Positions 53,656 through 62,249 of a DNA stretch of 64,000 bases are shown here, piece by piece; the first letter of the stretch is position 1; the number at the start of each line of letters is the position of its first letter. Location: contig NZ_CP104558.1 of the NCBI RefSeq assembly GCF_025398035.1, positions 372,001 through 436,000 of the forward strand. The letters are read 5' to 3'. The translations under genes and the position numbers were made by a program. Below the pieces are notes generated by a model. That model was not told the DNA's origin. It saw nothing but the letters and a program-made list of their open reading frames with translations, and did no database searches. The DNA comes from Rossellomorea vietnamensis (GTDB taxonomy: Bacteria; Bacillota; Bacilli; Bacillales; Bacillaceae_B).

Positions 53656-54912
53656 TTATAAAGGCAGCATTTCTTCATAAATGATATTGGCTTCATTTAG
53701 ATGGAATGCAGCAAGTTTGTATTTCCTCATTCTTTGATAATATTGGCCAAGGAATTTAGAATACTCAGCATATAATAGAAGAGAGCCGTTTTTCTTAAAG
53801 AAAGACAGGGCATACTCCTTCATGAAATTCTCAAATCCATTAGGAAATTCATTCAGTGCAAATTGATAATAAGATAATTGATAAAATTTATCGGGATATC
53901 TTTCTTTTGAGCAAAGCTCCAGTCCTTTTGATAACCAGAATTGAACTTCTGAACGTTGATTCAGTTTATAATGCTCTTTGACAAGGGAAAGAATCGAATA
54001 GAGTTTTCCTTCATCATCAGATTCCTTTAATTCAATGCTCCTCACAAAATGCTGGATGGCTTCATCACTTTTATTCATGAAAGATTTAAGGTATCCGAAA
54101 TTTTGCTCGATCTTGGAATGCAAAGACGTATACTCAATGGACTGGGAAATGAAATTAGCCCATTCATAATGCTTTACGGCGTCCTCACTATTCCGGATTC
54201 TCCGATAGCAGATGCCCAACAGTAAATGAACCTCTGCACACCTTTTCTGGTAATAGACACCCTGAAAAATGGAGAGGGCTTTCTCACCGTAGTAAATGGC
54301 TAAACGATACATGTGTAAACGTGTCAGCACTAAACTGAATAGATAGTATAAATCTGCCCTTTCTTCTTCGTTTACAACATTTCCAAGCACAAAGTAAGTT
54401 TCGGCTTCTTTCAATTCACCTTTAGCTTTTTCATATTCCTTCATTAGATAGTAGTAATTTCCTTTATACTTATGAAAGTAAAATTTATGCTTGTCGGATA
54501 GGTCCTTATAATTCGATTGAATATGACTGAAATGACTGAAAGCTTCCGTTAAATCACCCCTTAATAATTGAACCCGGAAGCAGAGGATTTTATAAAAAAA
54601 ATGGGGGGATAGATCATCGGTTTGATCAAGATCCCTTTGGATGAGCTTGTGAGTGGAACGTGCTTCATCCTCTTTATTCCAAAGCAATGCATGATTCCAC
54701 TTTTCGAGAAGCTCATTCAACTGGTTAGGGCGATCAACTGGATGATTTAAACCCAGGCGCTCGCACAGCAAATGGACGATATCATCTGAAGGTGTCACTT
54801 GGTTATTTTCGAGTTTCGATAGATAAGATATTGAAATGATGCCTTTAGATAGATTTTCTTGAGTTAACTTTTGTTTGAGTCTGTGGAAACGAATCTTAGA
54901 ACCAATCTTCAT
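53656..54912 (-). CDS. RRNPP-family HTH-TPR regulator (NprR/PlcR-like)
   Basis: A 418-residue cytoplasmic regulator. Residues about 5-55 form an Xre-type HTH (LTQENLSKGIISISYLSKLE, close to the NprR/PlcR pattern), and the rest is a run of about nine TPR repeats (for example DKHKFYFHKYKGNYYYLMKE, CAEVHLLLGICYRRIRNSED) that would bind a peptide. NprR is 423 residues. GAGGAG lies 9 nt before the chosen ATG; an upstream frame start lacks a site. It is cotranscribed with the peptide gene downstream. Binding of the peptide is expected to change dimer form and DNA binding; the regulon is unknown. Confidence 0.87.
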   Translation of the reverse strand: MKIGSKIRFHRLKQKLTQENLSKGIISISYLSKLENNQVTPSDDIVHLLCERLGLNHPVDRPNQLNELLEKWNHALLWNKEDEARSTHKLIQRDLDQTDDLSPHFFYKILCFRVQLLRGDLTEAFSHFSHIQSNYKDLSDKHKFYFHKYKGNYYYLMKEYEKAKGELKEAETYFVLGNVVNEEERADLYYLFSLVLTRLHMYRLAIYYGEKALSIFQGVYYQKRCAEVHLLLGICYRRIRNSEDAVKHYEWANFISQSIEYTSLHSKIEQNFGYLKSFMNKSDEAIQHFVRSIELKESDDEGKLYSILSLVKEHYKLNQRSEVQFWLSKGLELCSKERYPDKFYQLSYYQFALNEFPNGFENFMKEYALSFFKKNGSLLLYAEYSKFLGQYYQRMRKYKLAAFHLNEANIIYEEMLPL

Positions 54913-55140
54913 ATGATTCTTCTCCTCTTGAAGGATATAAAGTTCCAACCTATGGACCAGAATATTGTACATAATAACATAAATGAAGCTAAAATATTTG
55001 GAATATTCCTATAATTATATTTTTTAATGGGTATAAAGGAGGGATTTGGCTACTTGAATGGTTTTATTTCACAATGATTCACTCATAAATATCCTTTGTT
55101 ATAATGAATCTGGTGAAAGTTATTAAGGAGGATGGTCATT

Positions 55141-56160
55141 GTGATTGATTTACGAAGTGATACGGTAACAAAACCAACGGAGGAAATGAGACGGGCAGCT
55201 TATGAGGCTGAAGTGGGGGATGATGTGTATGGTGAAGATCCTACTATCCTAAGGCTTGAAAAGGAAGCAGCACGTCTTCTTGGGAAAGAGGAAGCATTAT
55301 TCGTCACAAGCGGGACCCAGGGGAACCAGATTGCGGTATTGACCCATACCAGACCGGGAAATGAAATTCTATTAGAAACGGATTCGCATATCTTTTACTA
55401 CGAATCAGGAGCAGTTGCGGCTTTCGCAGGCGTTCAAACCCGGACGATTAAAGGGACCAATGGTGAAATGGACCCCGGTGAAATAGAAGCTGCCATTCGT
55501 ACGGAAGATCAGCATTTTCCTGAAACGGGTTTGATTTGTCTGGAAAATACCCATAACCGTGCGGGAGGGGCAATCGTTTCACCGGAAAACATGCAAGCCA
55601 TTCATACCATTGCCAGGAAGCACTCCATTCCGGTACATATTGATGGAGCCAGGCTCTTTAATGCTGTTGCCGCAAGTGGTCGTGACGTAAAGGAGTTCAC
55701 GGATCACTGTGATACCGTTCAAATTTGTTTATCGAAAGGCTTGGGTGCACCGGTGGGTTCAATCATTGCAGGTGACAAACACTTTATTAAGAAGGCTAGA
55801 AAGTGGAGAAAACGTCTGGGTGGGGGACTTAGACAAGCTGGGTTGATTGCGGCTCCAGGATTGATTGCCTTGAACAAGATGAGAGGACGTTTGTCAGAAG
55901 ATCATGAGAAAGCAAGATTCCTCAAAGAAACCTTTCAAACATGTAACGGGATTGAAATTATCAATGAAGTGGATACTAATATTGTGGTGGCTGATGTATC
56001 AGGCACAGGGATGACAGCAGCACAGTTTGTAGAAGAATTAGAGAGAAAAGGAATATTGGCCGTGACGTTTGGACCGACCCTGGTCCGTTTCACGACTCAT
56101 TATGATGTCTCTATGGAGGACATAGGGGAAGTGTCCCGGATACTTAAGGCTCAATTTTAG
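55141..56160 (+). CDS. Low-specificity L-threonine aldolase
   Basis: PLP enzyme cleaving threonine and allo-threonine to glycine and acetaldehyde. 339 residues: IDLRSDTVTKPT start, EDPTI, substrate/PLP region HIDGARLFNA and the PLP lysine in LSKGLGAPVGS. GTG start 9 nt after AAGGAGG; the ATG nine bases before it abuts the site and is rejected. Divergent from the HTH-TPR regulator. Confidence 0.94.
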   Translation: MIDLRSDTVTKPTEEMRRAAYEAEVGDDVYGEDPTILRLEKEAARLLGKEEALFVTSGTQGNQIAVLTHTRPGNEILLETDSHIFYYESGAVAAFAGVQTRTIKGTNGEMDPGEIEAAIRTEDQHFPETGLICLENTHNRAGGAIVSPENMQAIHTIARKHSIPVHIDGARLFNAVAASGRDVKEFTDHCDTVQICLSKGLGAPVGSIIAGDKHFIKKARKWRKRLGGGLRQAGLIAAPGLIALNKMRGRLSEDHEKARFLKETFQTCNGIEIINEVDTNIVVADVSGTGMTAAQFVEELERKGILAVTFGPTLVRFTTHYDVSMEDIGEVSRILKAQF

Positions 56161-56191
56161 CCAATCATTTCCTGTGGCTGGTTCAGGAAAA

Positions 56192-56219
56192 GGAATAGGG
56201 CAGGCCTTGCCCTATTTCC
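56192..56219. terminator. Terminator between the threonine aldolase and YckD-like genes
   Basis: GGAATAGGGCA/TGCCCTATTTCC inverted repeat between convergent genes; T-tract weak on both sides. Confidence 0.6.
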
Positions 56220-56223
56220 ACCT

Positions 56224-56559
56224 TTATTCTTTGTGATCAAGTTGTTTTCCATGATGAGGATGAGGATGCCATCTCATCATATAACCATTTTCTTTTAGCT
56301 TTTGATGTTTTGCTTCCATCATGTTCAGCACTTTATCGCCTTGTTCTTTGGTAAAGACACCGTACTCCACGTATTTCTTCACAAGTTCTTTTTTCGTTGA
56401 ATACATCTGTTCGTGCAATTTACCAAGCTCTGCTTTTTGGTCTTCTGTCAGATTCACCTTTTGTCCCGGCGCCTGACCTTGACCTTCTGCAGAGACGATG
56501 GAACTGAATCCAAAGCTGATGATGAGGGCAGCTGCAATTGAAACCACTATTTTTTTCAT
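56224..56559 (-). CDS. YckD/DUF2680 family exported protein
   Basis: A 111-residue protein with a signal peptide (cleavage near VSA, about residue 24), a short Gln/Pro linker, then a DUF2680 helical hairpin (LTEDQKAELGKLHEQMYSTKKELV..). The tail is His-rich (WHPHPHHGKQLDH), which could bind metal. Function unknown in the family. GGAGG before ATG. Confidence 0.85.
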   Translation of the reverse strand: MKKIVVSIAAALIISFGFSSIVSAEGQGQAPGQKVNLTEDQKAELGKLHEQMYSTKKELVKKYVEYGVFTKEQGDKVLNMMEAKHQKLKENGYMMRWHPHPHHGKQLDHKE

Positions 56560-56674
56560 ATTTATTTCCTCCTTCCTGAAGATTCACTTATATTCTTTGC
56601 AGTGTATTAGAAGAATATGTAAGAGTGGACGAATCGGCAGGGGAATTGCTAGTATTACATGGAGGAGAACCAGA

Positions 56675-57097
56675 ATGAGGGGGTTAGGATCAATGTTAAA
56701 TAAGTTTTTATCAAGTATCGGTATAGGTCATGTGAAGGTGGATACCATCGTGCACACGACAGAGATTTCACCTGGCGACCACATCAAGGGGGACGTCGTC
56801 TTAAAAGGGGGAATGGCCGATCAGCCGGTAAACGAAGTTCAACTATTACTTCTCCTAAAGTATGAACAAGATAAACAGGATAGTGATTTTTCTTATCATG
56901 AGAAGGATTTAAATACGATCATACTGGACAGCATAGGGACAATTAAGGCTGGGGAGGAAAAAAGGATTCCATTTGAATTCCCTACAAATGCCCGACACCC
57001 TAAGACGACTGATACGGAACAAACCATTTTAAGGACAACGGTGGATATACCCCAAGCCGTGGATCCCACAGATGAGGACAGTATATTTGTCCGATGA
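56675..57097 (+). CDS. Short Spo0M-like sporulation-control protein
   Basis: A 140-residue protein matching the first half of Spo0M (B. subtilis Spo0M is about 258 residues): MLNKFLSSIGIGHVKVDTIV and an arrestin-like beta domain with RIPFEFPTNARHP. The second arrestin lobe is missing and a terminator follows the stop, so this is a clean C-terminal loss, not a frameshift. GGAGGAG lies 7 nt before the chosen ATG; an inner ATG six codons on is possible. Full-length Spo0M affects sporulation and cell-shape control. Confidence 0.82.
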   Translation: MRGLGSMLNKFLSSIGIGHVKVDTIVHTTEISPGDHIKGDVVLKGGMADQPVNEVQLLLLLKYEQDKQDSDFSYHEKDLNTIILDSIGTIKAGEEKRIPFEFPTNARHPKTTDTEQTILRTTVDIPQAVDPTDEDSIFVR

Positions 57098-57103
57098 TTC
57101 CAG

Positions 57104-57141
57104 AAAAAGGACCGATTCTCCAAATGAATCGGTCCTTTTTT
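57104..57141 (+). terminator. Terminator after the Spo0M-like gene
   Basis: AAAAAGGACCGATTC/GAATCGGTCCTTTTTT, 15-bp perfect stem. Confidence 0.93.
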
Positions 57142-57230
57142 GAATGTTTTAATGGATGCAGGAGTAATGAATGTCATGACAAAGAGTACTAAGTTCTTAT
57201 TGAAATCCATAAAAACCCAATGTAAAATGT

Positions 57231-57244
57231 AGTAAGCGCATACA
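57231..57244 (+). promoter_or_regulatory. Probable CcpA operator (cre) before cstA
   Basis: AGTAAGCGCATACA matches the cre consensus TGWAANCGNTNWCA at 12 of 14 positions. It lies about 57 nt before the cstA start, where CcpA binding would block or roadblock transcription in glucose. Confidence 0.6.
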
Positions 57245-57300
57245 TTCAAAAAATTCAGACATTTAATGTATGTAATACTATTGGATAAAGGAGGAATTTG

Positions 57301-59040
57301 ATGGGAGGAATTTGGTTAGCGGTCATAGGAGGTATCGTGTTTCTGTTAGGGTATAGATATTATTCAACTCTTATTGCGGAAAGAGTGTACAGGCTCGACC
57401 CGAATTACGTGACACCCTCTCACCAGTATAAAGACGGAGTCGACTTCGTGCCGACGAATAAATTTGTCCTTTGGGGTCACCATTTCACTTCCGTTGCAGG
57501 TGCTGCTCCTATCGTAGGACCGGCAATAGCCGTATATTGGGGATGGCTTCCTGCTTTTCTTTGGGTGATTTTCGGAACCGTGTTTGCCGCAGGTGTCCAT
57601 GATTTCGGGACTTTGGTGCTGTCGGTTCGAAATAAAGGACAATCCGTTGGTTCATTGGCTAATAAGTTGATTGGAAAGAGGGCAAAAGTACTTTTTTTAT
57701 TCATTATTTTAATTCTGGTGTTAATGGTGAATGCGGTTTTTGCCTGGGTCATTGCGAATTTATTCATTACGTTCCCAGCAAGTGTATTATCAGTGTTTAT
57801 CCAAATTCCGCTGGCTGTCTGGATCGGATATTCCGTCTACAAACGTAATGGGAGCATGTTATTGCCATCAATCGTGGCTCTCGGTGTCATGTATGCATCA
57901 GCGGTCATCGCAAGCCGGGTAGATTTTCTGCAAATCGATCTGGTCCGATATTTCGGTGGGCAGGAAGCGACTTCATTATTCGGTTTAAGCTCCACGAGCA
58001 TGGCTTTCCTTGTGTGGATCGTTATTCTGATGATTTACGTGTACATAGCTTCCATTCTTCCCGTATGGAAACTATTACAGCCTCGTGATTATATCAATTC
58101 ACATCAACTGATCGTGGGTCTCGGATTGCTGTATCTCGGTCTACTTTTCACTAATCCAGAGATTACTGCACCGATGACCAATGGATCAGCGGATGTATCA
58201 TGGTTCCCTTTATTATTTATTACGATTGCGTGCGGTGCGATTTCAGGTTTCCACGGACTGGTGTCATCAGGTACCTCCTCGAAGCAGCTGAACAAGGAAA
58301 CAGATGCCCGCTTCGTCGGTTATTTAGGAGCGGTAGGGGAAGGGGCACTTGCCCTGATTGCCATCATTGCCTGCATTACATTTTTCCCTAATGTGGAAGA
58401 ATTCCAAGCGACCTACAGTGGATTTGCAGCAGCAAGCGGAGCGGGATTGGGCGTTTTCATTAAAGGTGCTGGACAACTTGCGACAGGAGTGGGGATTCCG
58501 GCGGATATTGCCGCAACGATCGTTTCCGTCATCATTGTTAGCTTCGCGGCCACAACCCTGGATTCATCCGTCCGTTTGATGCGATATATCATCTCTGAAT
58601 TGGGAGAGGAGTACAAAGTACTTTCATTAACGAACGCACACGTTGCGACAACGATTGCAGTGGTTTCAAGTGCGGCTTTGACATTATTGCCGCAGGGCCC
58701 TAAAGGATTCGGATCAGGCGGATATCTCCTTTGGCCTTTGTTTGGAACATCGAATCAGTTGCTGGCGGGGATCAGTCTACTTCTGATTACCATTTGGCTC
58801 AAGCGACAGGGGAGAAATTACCTGGCTACATTGCTCCCGATGTTGTTTCTGATGTTTATGACTCTTTGGGCCATGATCAATCAGGTTGTCTTTGAATGGT
58901 CAGGTGCCGGGGAATCGGAAGGGAATATGCTCCTTTTCATTTTTGGAAGCATCATCTTGATCTTTACCCTGTGGATTCTCATCACAGCAGCATCTTCCCT
59001 GTCTAAAAAAGGTGATGATCCTTCTCAGTTCTCGGTGTAA
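57301..59040 (+). CDS. cstA: Carbon starvation protein CstA (pyruvate/peptide transporter)
   Basis: A 579-residue membrane protein with about 16 helices and the CstA core: GHHFTSVAGAAPIVGPAIAVYWGW, FGTVFAAGVHDF, GFHGLVSSGTSSKQL and LLWPLFGTSNQLLA. CstA is linked to pyruvate and peptide uptake in starved cells. AAAGGAGG precedes ATG; a TTG immediately before is rejected. A cre-like site upstream fits induction by carbon starvation. Confidence 0.93.
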   Translation: MGGIWLAVIGGIVFLLGYRYYSTLIAERVYRLDPNYVTPSHQYKDGVDFVPTNKFVLWGHHFTSVAGAAPIVGPAIAVYWGWLPAFLWVIFGTVFAAGVHDFGTLVLSVRNKGQSVGSLANKLIGKRAKVLFLFIILILVLMVNAVFAWVIANLFITFPASVLSVFIQIPLAVWIGYSVYKRNGSMLLPSIVALGVMYASAVIASRVDFLQIDLVRYFGGQEATSLFGLSSTSMAFLVWIVILMIYVYIASILPVWKLLQPRDYINSHQLIVGLGLLYLGLLFTNPEITAPMTNGSADVSWFPLLFITIACGAISGFHGLVSSGTSSKQLNKETDARFVGYLGAVGEGALALIAIIACITFFPNVEEFQATYSGFAAASGAGLGVFIKGAGQLATGVGIPADIAATIVSVIIVSFAATTLDSSVRLMRYIISELGEEYKVLSLTNAHVATTIAVVSSAALTLLPQGPKGFGSGGYLLWPLFGTSNQLLAGISLLLITIWLKRQGRNYLATLLPMLFLMFMTLWAMINQVVFEWSGAGESEGNMLLFIFGSIILIFTLWILITAASSLSKKGDDPSQFSV

Positions 59041-59051
59041 GCATGGAAGTC

Positions 59052-59079
59052 AGGGGACTCGAATCGGGGTCCCCTTTTT
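59052..59079 (+). terminator. Terminator after cstA
   Basis: GGGGAC/GTCCCC stem with a 10-nt loop and TTTTT. It lies about 20 nt before the next gene. Confidence 0.8.
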
Positions 59080-59098
59080 AGTAGGAAGGAGGGGTCAT

Positions 59099-59368
59099 TT
59101 GGATACAACCATGATGGACAAATTTAAAAGGGTAATGAAATTATATGATGATATGATCCGTCTTCCCCACAAAACGGAAATCGCCAGGGAGTTGAGGGAC
59201 GAAGAGGATTTATTCTTATTGCTGCTCTATTCGGATATGATCGGGATACCCAATCCTGTATTTTATTACACGCTGGAACTCTATCCATATATGATCGAAA
59301 AATTTCATGATTGGCATTTACGAATGGGGATGGAACATTCTCCACTGGATGGAATCAGATGCTGCTAA
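59099..59368 (+). CDS. cory-CC-star protein
   Basis: An 89-residue protein ending in Cys-Cys followed by stop (DGIRCC), the hallmark of the cory-CC-star family, which is consistently found next to ArsA-type ATPases in bacilli. The middle is helical and aromatic (FYYTLELYPYMIEKFHDWHL). TTG start with AAGGAGG about 6-10 nt upstream; an ATG four codons on is possible. Two terminal cysteines suggest a metal or thiol role. Function unknown. Confidence 0.75.
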   Translation: MDTTMMDKFKRVMKLYDDMIRLPHKTEIARELRDEEDLFLLLLYSDMIGIPNPVFYYTLELYPYMIEKFHDWHLRMGMEHSPLDGIRCC

Positions 59369-59387
59369 AATGAAAGGAGGGGAATTC

Positions 59388-60347
59388 ATGAATGATTTAC
59401 TGAATCAATCCATTCTATTTGTGGGGGGCAAAGGAGGAGTCGGAAAATCGACTACGGCATCTGCACTGGCCGTCATGTTTGCAAAGATGGGGAAGAAAAC
59501 GCTGATTGTCTCGACAGATCCCGCTCATAACCTTGGGGATATATTTCACAGAGAAATTAACGGGTATGCGACTCCGTTATCGGACGATCTATGGGGGATC
59601 GAAATTGATCCAGATGCGGAAACACGTCAATACATCAACGGGGTGAAAGGGAATCTTAAAGGGATGGTAAAGTCAAATATGGTGAGTGAAGTCCACCGGC
59701 AAATCGATATGGCTTCTTCAGCACCAGGGGCTGAAGAAGCTGCCTTATTTGATCGGATCGTTTCGATCATCCTGGAAGAAGGAAATGAATATGATAAAAT
59801 CATTTTCGACACAGCCCCTACAGGACACACGATCCGACTATTATCTCTACCGGAATTAATGGGAGTCTGGATGGATGGAATGCTTGAGAGAAGAAAGAAG
59901 ACAAATAAAAATTATTCACAGCTTTTGAATGATGGTGAACCGGTTGAGGACCCCATTTACGATATCCTCCAAAAACGCCGGGAAAAGTTTTCGAAAGTAA
60001 GAGAGATTCTGCTTGATCGAAAAAAAACAGGTTTTATTTTCGTTCTTATACCAGAAAGACTGCCGATTCTTGAAACAGAAAAAGCGATTGAATTGATGTC
60101 CTCTCATTCACTTTCTATTGGTGTGCTGATTGTGAATAAAATCCTGCCGAATCAGGCGGATGGAGAGTTCTTGCAGAAAAGAAGAGAACAGGAAAAAGTC
60201 TACTTGCGTATGATGCAGGAAAGATTCACAGAGCAATCACTATACGAAATCCCTCTATTAGAAGAAGATATCTGTACGCTTTCTCATCTCGAAGGGTTTG
60301 CATCCCATCTTCAGAAATCCATTTACAAAGAAGAGGGAATCTACTGA
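59388..60347 (+). CDS. ArsA/GET3-family ATPase
   Basis: A 319-residue soluble P-loop ATPase of the ArsA/Get3 group: deviant Walker A GGKGGVGKSTTAS near residue 13, DPAHNLGDIF (switch I type), DTAPTGHTIRLL (switch II). ArsA powers arsenite pumps and Get3 delivers tail-anchored proteins; no arsB or other pump lies here, and the partner is the small CC-ending protein just upstream, so the role is unknown. AGGAGG precedes ATG; an upstream in-frame start overlaps the preceding gene. Confidence 0.88.
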   Translation: MNDLLNQSILFVGGKGGVGKSTTASALAVMFAKMGKKTLIVSTDPAHNLGDIFHREINGYATPLSDDLWGIEIDPDAETRQYINGVKGNLKGMVKSNMVSEVHRQIDMASSAPGAEEAALFDRIVSIILEEGNEYDKIIFDTAPTGHTIRLLSLPELMGVWMDGMLERRKKTNKNYSQLLNDGEPVEDPIYDILQKRREKFSKVREILLDRKKTGFIFVLIPERLPILETEKAIELMSSHSLSIGVLIVNKILPNQADGEFLQKRREQEKVYLRMMQERFTEQSLYEIPLLEEDICTLSHLEGFASHLQKSIYKEEGIY

Positions 60348-60375
60348 TTCGGGAGGTATACATAATTAGTGAGAG

Positions 60376-60410
60376 TGACCATTGGGAAAGTTCTTCAATG
60401 GTCATTTTTG
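60376..60410 (+). terminator. Terminator after the ArsA-type ATPase
   Basis: TGACCATTG/CAATGGTCA stem with an 11-nt loop and TTTTTG. Confidence 0.85.
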
Positions 60411-60478
60411 CGTTGGGAAGGGGAAATAGATGATTCTGTCGAAAGTGTACATATCAATAAAACAAGGGAGTCGTTCAC

Positions 60479-61732
60479 ATGGAAAGTGAGAATAAATATT
60501 TATCTGCCATTCTCCCCTTAAAAAAGAGGGAAGAAACCCAAAATCGCTGGCTGTTTCATCGTCTGAATACCCTGTTACCTGCTTTAATGAAAAAACACAA
60601 GGTAGACATGTGGATCACGGCAGGAAGGGAATATAACGAAGATCCTGTACTGATGAGTCTCTACCCGACTTCAGTTGATGGTTCGAGAAGATTGACCATC
60701 CTTGTATTTTATTTGGAGGATGGCCAGCACCTGAAGAAATGGGTACTGCATCCCAATCCGAATTTCGAGCCGTTTTATGAAAGAGCATGGAATCCGGAAG
60801 AGTGTGATCAATGGGAATGCCTTAAACGTCTAGTGGATGAATACAATCCTGATTCGATCGCATTGAATTATTCATCGACATTTGCCGCAGCGGATGGTTT
60901 GAGTCATTCCTGTTATCAGCAGCTGAGCATGCTGTTAGATGAGCACTCACATAAATTTGTATCTGCTCAACATGTCATTGTGGATTGGCTATCGATCAGA
61001 ACCACCAAGGAATTAGTGGCATACCCTGCAATTGCCGAGCTTGGGAGGATGATAGCGGAAGAAGCGTTATCACGGAGAGTGATTCACCCTGGAATCACCA
61101 CTACCGAAGATGTTGTTGAATGGATACGGCAACGGGTGTTAGACGCTGGTTTGGAAACCTCCTTTTATCCTACTGTGGATCTCCAAAGAAAGGGATCGGT
61201 GATGGATCGCTTAGAAGGAGAGATAATTCGTTTTGGAGATATCGTGCATCTGGATTTCGGTATTCGATACCTGGGGCTCGCAACGGATACCCAACAACTT
61301 GCATATGTCCTTCATCCAGGTGAGGAGCAAGCTCCTGAAGGACTTCAATCTGCATTCCAAACCGCTTTAAGGTTTGAGGATATCATAACTGGGGAAATGA
61401 AAGTCGGAAGAACCGGGAATGAAGTGTTTCAAAGAGCGATGAAAAAGGCAAGGGAGGAAGAAATCGAGGCGATGCTGTATTCTCATCCACTAGGGAATCA
61501 CTGTCATGAAGCCGGTGCCTTAATCGGCTTATATGATCAGCAAAGTGATATTCCCATCAAAGGTGATCTTCCTCTCACCGCCAATACCTGTTATGCACTG
61601 GAGTTTAATATACAACAATATATTCCTGAGTGGGATCAAATCATCCCCATATATCTGGAGGAGCCGGTTGCATTCATCCAGCACCGACTGGAATATATGG
61701 CAAAAAGGCAAACCACGTTTTATCTGATCTAA
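60479..61732 (+). CDS. M24-family metallopeptidase (Xaa-Pro aminopeptidase-like)
   Basis: A 417-residue pita-bread-fold protein: N-terminal creatinase-like domain (about 1-175) and M24 catalytic domain with metal ligands in VHLDFGIRYLGLATD (two Asp), SHPLGNHCHEAG (His), ALEFNIQQYI (Glu) and a C-terminal Glu in LEEPV. All expected ligands can be placed, so it is probably an active metallopeptidase, likely an aminopeptidase acting on X-Pro peptides. AAGGGAG upstream. Confidence 0.87.
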   Translation: MESENKYLSAILPLKKREETQNRWLFHRLNTLLPALMKKHKVDMWITAGREYNEDPVLMSLYPTSVDGSRRLTILVFYLEDGQHLKKWVLHPNPNFEPFYERAWNPEECDQWECLKRLVDEYNPDSIALNYSSTFAAADGLSHSCYQQLSMLLDEHSHKFVSAQHVIVDWLSIRTTKELVAYPAIAELGRMIAEEALSRRVIHPGITTTEDVVEWIRQRVLDAGLETSFYPTVDLQRKGSVMDRLEGEIIRFGDIVHLDFGIRYLGLATDTQQLAYVLHPGEEQAPEGLQSAFQTALRFEDIITGEMKVGRTGNEVFQRAMKKAREEEIEAMLYSHPLGNHCHEAGALIGLYDQQSDIPIKGDLPLTANTCYALEFNIQQYIPEWDQIIPIYLEEPVAFIQHRLEYMAKRQTTFYLI

Positions 61733-61755
61733 TCAGTATCCCTTACAGGAGAAAT

Positions 61756-61790
61756 AAGACTGATTGAACGGTATGATTGCAATCAGTCTT
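61756..61790 (+). terminator. Possible terminator after the M24 peptidase
   Basis: AAGACTGATT/AATCAGTCTT stem with a 15-nt loop but only ATAT after it; weak T-tract. Confidence 0.45.
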
Positions 61791-61840
61791 ATATGCTCCT
61801 GTCTAATAATGATCAATTTGAAAAAAATGCGATTCTCCCC

Positions 61841-61869
61841 TTGACTTAATACCTGGTAGGGTATATTAT
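61841..61869 (+). promoter_or_regulatory. CstR promoter
   Basis: TTGACT, 17-nt spacer, TATTAT. A CstR-type operator fills most of the spacer, so the repressor would block RNA polymerase directly. Confidence 0.8.
61849..61864. promoter_or_regulatory. CstR operator 1
   Basis: ATACCTGGTAGGGTAT, a palindrome with ATACC/GGTAT arms, set between -35 and -10 of the cstR promoter. This is the GC-centred, AT-flanked form of CsoR/CstR operators. Confidence 0.75.
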
Positions 61870-61913
61870 AGTGAATGTAGCAAGAAAACAACAAGCCAAC
61901 AGGAGGTGTCTGG

Positions 61914-62174
61914 ATGGAATACAATGCACAAATTAAGAATCGAATCAAACGTGTGGAAGGGCAGCTCCGGGGGGTTGTAAGAATGATGGAGCAAGGGGAA
62001 GATTGTAAAGACGTCATCACGCAGCTTTCCGCAGCCAAAACAGCTCTTGACCGATCCGTAGGTTTGATTGTTAGCATGAATCTTGTTGAGTGTGTAAGGG
62101 ACTCCCATGAATCCGGGGAAAGTACAGAAGCACTCGTGAAAGAAGCGGTGAATTTATTAGTGAAAAGTCGATAA
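61914..62174 (+). CDS. cstR: Persulfide-sensing repressor CstR (CsoR family)
   Basis: An 86-residue all-helical repressor. It has Cys31 and Cys60 at the same positions as S. aureus CstR, and Asn56 where copper-sensing CsoR has its ligand His, so it should sense persulfide and not copper. The two cysteines form di- to tetrasulfide links on exposure to reactive sulfur and release DNA. Own operator-bearing promoter; the sulfurtransferase genes follow. Confidence 0.9.
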   Translation: MEYNAQIKNRIKRVEGQLRGVVRMMEQGEDCKDVITQLSAAKTALDRSVGLIVSMNLVECVRDSHESGESTEALVKEAVNLLVKSR

Positions 62175-62183
62175 AGAAAAAGA

Positions 62184-62212
62184 TTGACATCTTTTTTTAT
62201 ATTATATATTAT
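62184..62212 (+). promoter_or_regulatory. Promoter of the tusA-like gene
   Basis: Consensus TTGACA, 17-nt spacer, TATTAT, 6 nt after the cstR stop codon region; its -10 overlaps CstR operator 2. Confidence 0.82.
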
Positions 62213-62226
62213 ACCCTTATGGGTAT
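62211..62226. promoter_or_regulatory. CstR operator 2
   Basis: ATACCCTTATGGGTAT, a perfect 6-4-6 palindrome overlapping the -10 end of the tusA promoter. Confidence 0.82.
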
Positions 62227-62249
62227 TAAAAAACGAGGAGGAAACACAC

